DNA from: Fragilaria crotonensis
Taxonomy: Eukaryota > Bacillariophyta > Fragilariophyceae > Fragilariales > Fragilariaceae
DNA: 51,822 bases
NCBI GenBank assembly: GCA_022925895.1
Contig: JAKSYS010000447.1
Coordinates: forward strand, 1-51,822
Reading direction: 5' to 3'
Shown here piece by piece: positions 50,818 to 51,822 of this stretch. The position numbers and the translations under genes are program-made. Below the pieces are notes generated by a model, which saw nothing but the letters and a program-made list of their open reading frames with translations, was not told the origin of the DNA and did not search any database. How positions within the stretch are numbered: position 1 is the first letter of the stretch; each line of letters starts with the position of its first letter.

Positions 50818-51800
50818 CTAATTCAAACTATTATCATTCTTACCAACCACAGCCGTTTTCAGGTACAAGGACAAACAAAAGACATCCACACTTTGAAATG
50901 CAGAAGTACGAGAGGACAAACAGTGGTGATACAGCGGATTGAAAATCAGCATGTCACCTGGTCTCAATGCAACAGCGATTCCTTGTTCGGCAAAAGTGAA
51001 ATAGTTACTGACATCAGCATCCATGCTGTACCTGTCAATGTCTTGCTGCAGTCGTGCTCAGAAGTAACGGTTGTCAAAGAATAAAAGAAATCCTCATCAA
51101 CATGGGAATTCAAATAGTAGTTCCGCCACAAGCAAGACTTCCCAGATTGGATTGGAGGACACTCCACTGATCTCCTTCCACTCACCAAGTACTTGTGCAA
51201 TGCGCAGACCACGGAGTTCGTTTGATGGAATGTAGCCCTTGGCAGCTTCCTCCAACGTGCCATTAACTTTCTAATTGAGTTCCTGTCAGCAATGTTCAAT
51301 TTCTGCGGCCAGATCTCAGAAACGCCCACAGAGCCTCGGTTTGGTTTCAATCCCACTGTCACATACTTGCCATTGTCTTCCGCCACTGTGATTCGAGTCT
51401 TTCCACGCACTTCAGCTGCTCGCTTCGCATCATCTAAGGCATACAGAGAAGCAATTGTCTTTTTCACATGTGTCATTTTATGGATTGCATCGTGACGGGG
51501 GATCAAGGTAAACACAGTGTCACCAGCAGCAGACTCCATTCTGGCTCCAAAAATGGTGTCGATTACCTTTAGATCTTCCATTGCTGAAAGCATAATGCCA
51601 TTGTCAATGGGATTGGGGAGACTTCTCCTGGGTGTCCCACTATAAAACACAGGGCGCGTGCCCAAGAATGACCTTCCCATTGCGTGCACATTTGATGGCA
51701 ACACCTCCTGAAGGCTGGCGATTTTCTTTGACTTCTTATTATCTCTACGTTTGCCCAGCTTGCTATTTGGCGTATCTTTTGTCGTCGATGCATCGTGCAA
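50818..51800 (-). pseudogene. 2OG-Fe(II) dioxygenase-like protein, frameshifted
   Basis: Frame 50964-51800 gives a basic N terminus (GKRRDNKKSKK), an uncharacterised middle and YYLNSHVDEDFFYSLTTV, with an H-x-D metal pair. A frame change near 51045 leads to frame 50818-51024 (QDIDRYSMDADVSNYF, then GIAVALRPGDMLIFNPLYHH and CLSSR). This is the second half of a double-stranded beta-helix with the distal His and a following Arg. I infer a 2-oxoglutarate/iron dioxygenase or a cupin-like relative. The track start is TTG after an upstream stop; the first ATG is at about 51680. It converges on helicase element H3. Function unknown. Confidence 0.5.
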
Positions 51801-51822
51801 CCATCACTCTGTGACTCAATTT

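Noticed and set aside
1-51822. Bacterial or viral origin of the window
   Set aside because: Copia and DIRS retrotransposons with LTR and split-repeat structure, a SINE-like insertion, intron-like signals and Golgi-type glycosyltransferases all point to a eukaryotic nuclear genome.

Overview
The window looks like a nuclear stretch of a unicellular alga, most probably a diatom, and it is mostly transposable-element sequence. The case for a diatom rests on a CoDi-like Ty1/copia polyprotein, two single-exon type II membrane glycosyltransferase-like genes, a DDE transposase of a type known from fungi and algae, and a retroelement protein type I associate with diatom genomes. There is no prokaryotic operon structure and no tRNA or rRNA gene that I can defend. 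Only two genes look like intact host genes: a WbsX-like glycosyltransferase (5769-7178, minus) and a GT23/FUT8-like fucosyltransferase (40060-41487, minus).

Layout: 1-905 poly(T)-tailed repeat element; 1136-4303 broken DDE transposase (minus); 5769-7178 WbsX-like gene; 8643-9210 satellite of about 177 bp; 10703-13629 broken gag-like reading frames (plus); 13953-16837 truncated copia pol (minus); 16838-22735 a head-to-tail chain of elements that all begin CCTAAGG, one of which carries a zinc-finger/RecQ-like helicase gene; 22736-30578 a second poly(T)-tailed element split by a 6.9 kb tyrosine-recombinase retrotransposon (23091-29993); 30579-38517 a direct copy of 22049-22735, split by a complete 7.2 kb copia element (30670-37915) with LTRs that look identical; 38490-39900 more CCTAAGG elements ending in a small derivative of the tyrosine-recombinase element; 40060-41487 fucosyltransferase-like gene; 43492-43960 two more CCTAAGG leaders; 44098-45368 minisatellite, a TA-flanked MITE and a 16-bp array; 46234-50745 the second large helicase element; 50818-51800 (minus) a broken dioxygenase-like gene.

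The most interesting system is the CCTAAGG family. At least twelve copies, all on the plus strand, start with CCTAAGG followed by a TATA-like box. In eight of them the next 100-170 bp carry a row of 12-bp iterons. The iteron sequence differs between subfamilies (for example TACCACTGGTGG, TACGTCGGGAGG, CCTCCGGAGC), but the spacing is kept at about 20-22 and 30-34 bp, which is two and three DNA helical turns. The full-length members encode Cys/His fingers, an SF2 helicase with RecQ-like motifs and a C-terminal Cys cluster. The best-preserved one ends in four hairpin-forming repeats and lies convergent with a dioxygenase-like gene. Three points recall telomere-linked helicase elements: the shared orientation, the intact 5' ends with cut 3' ends, and the CCCTAA-like start. 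That link is inference.

Several frameshifts, including those in the copia copy with identical-looking LTRs, sit in homopolymer runs, so some breaks may be assembly errors. All boundaries, identities and domain calls were made by eye.
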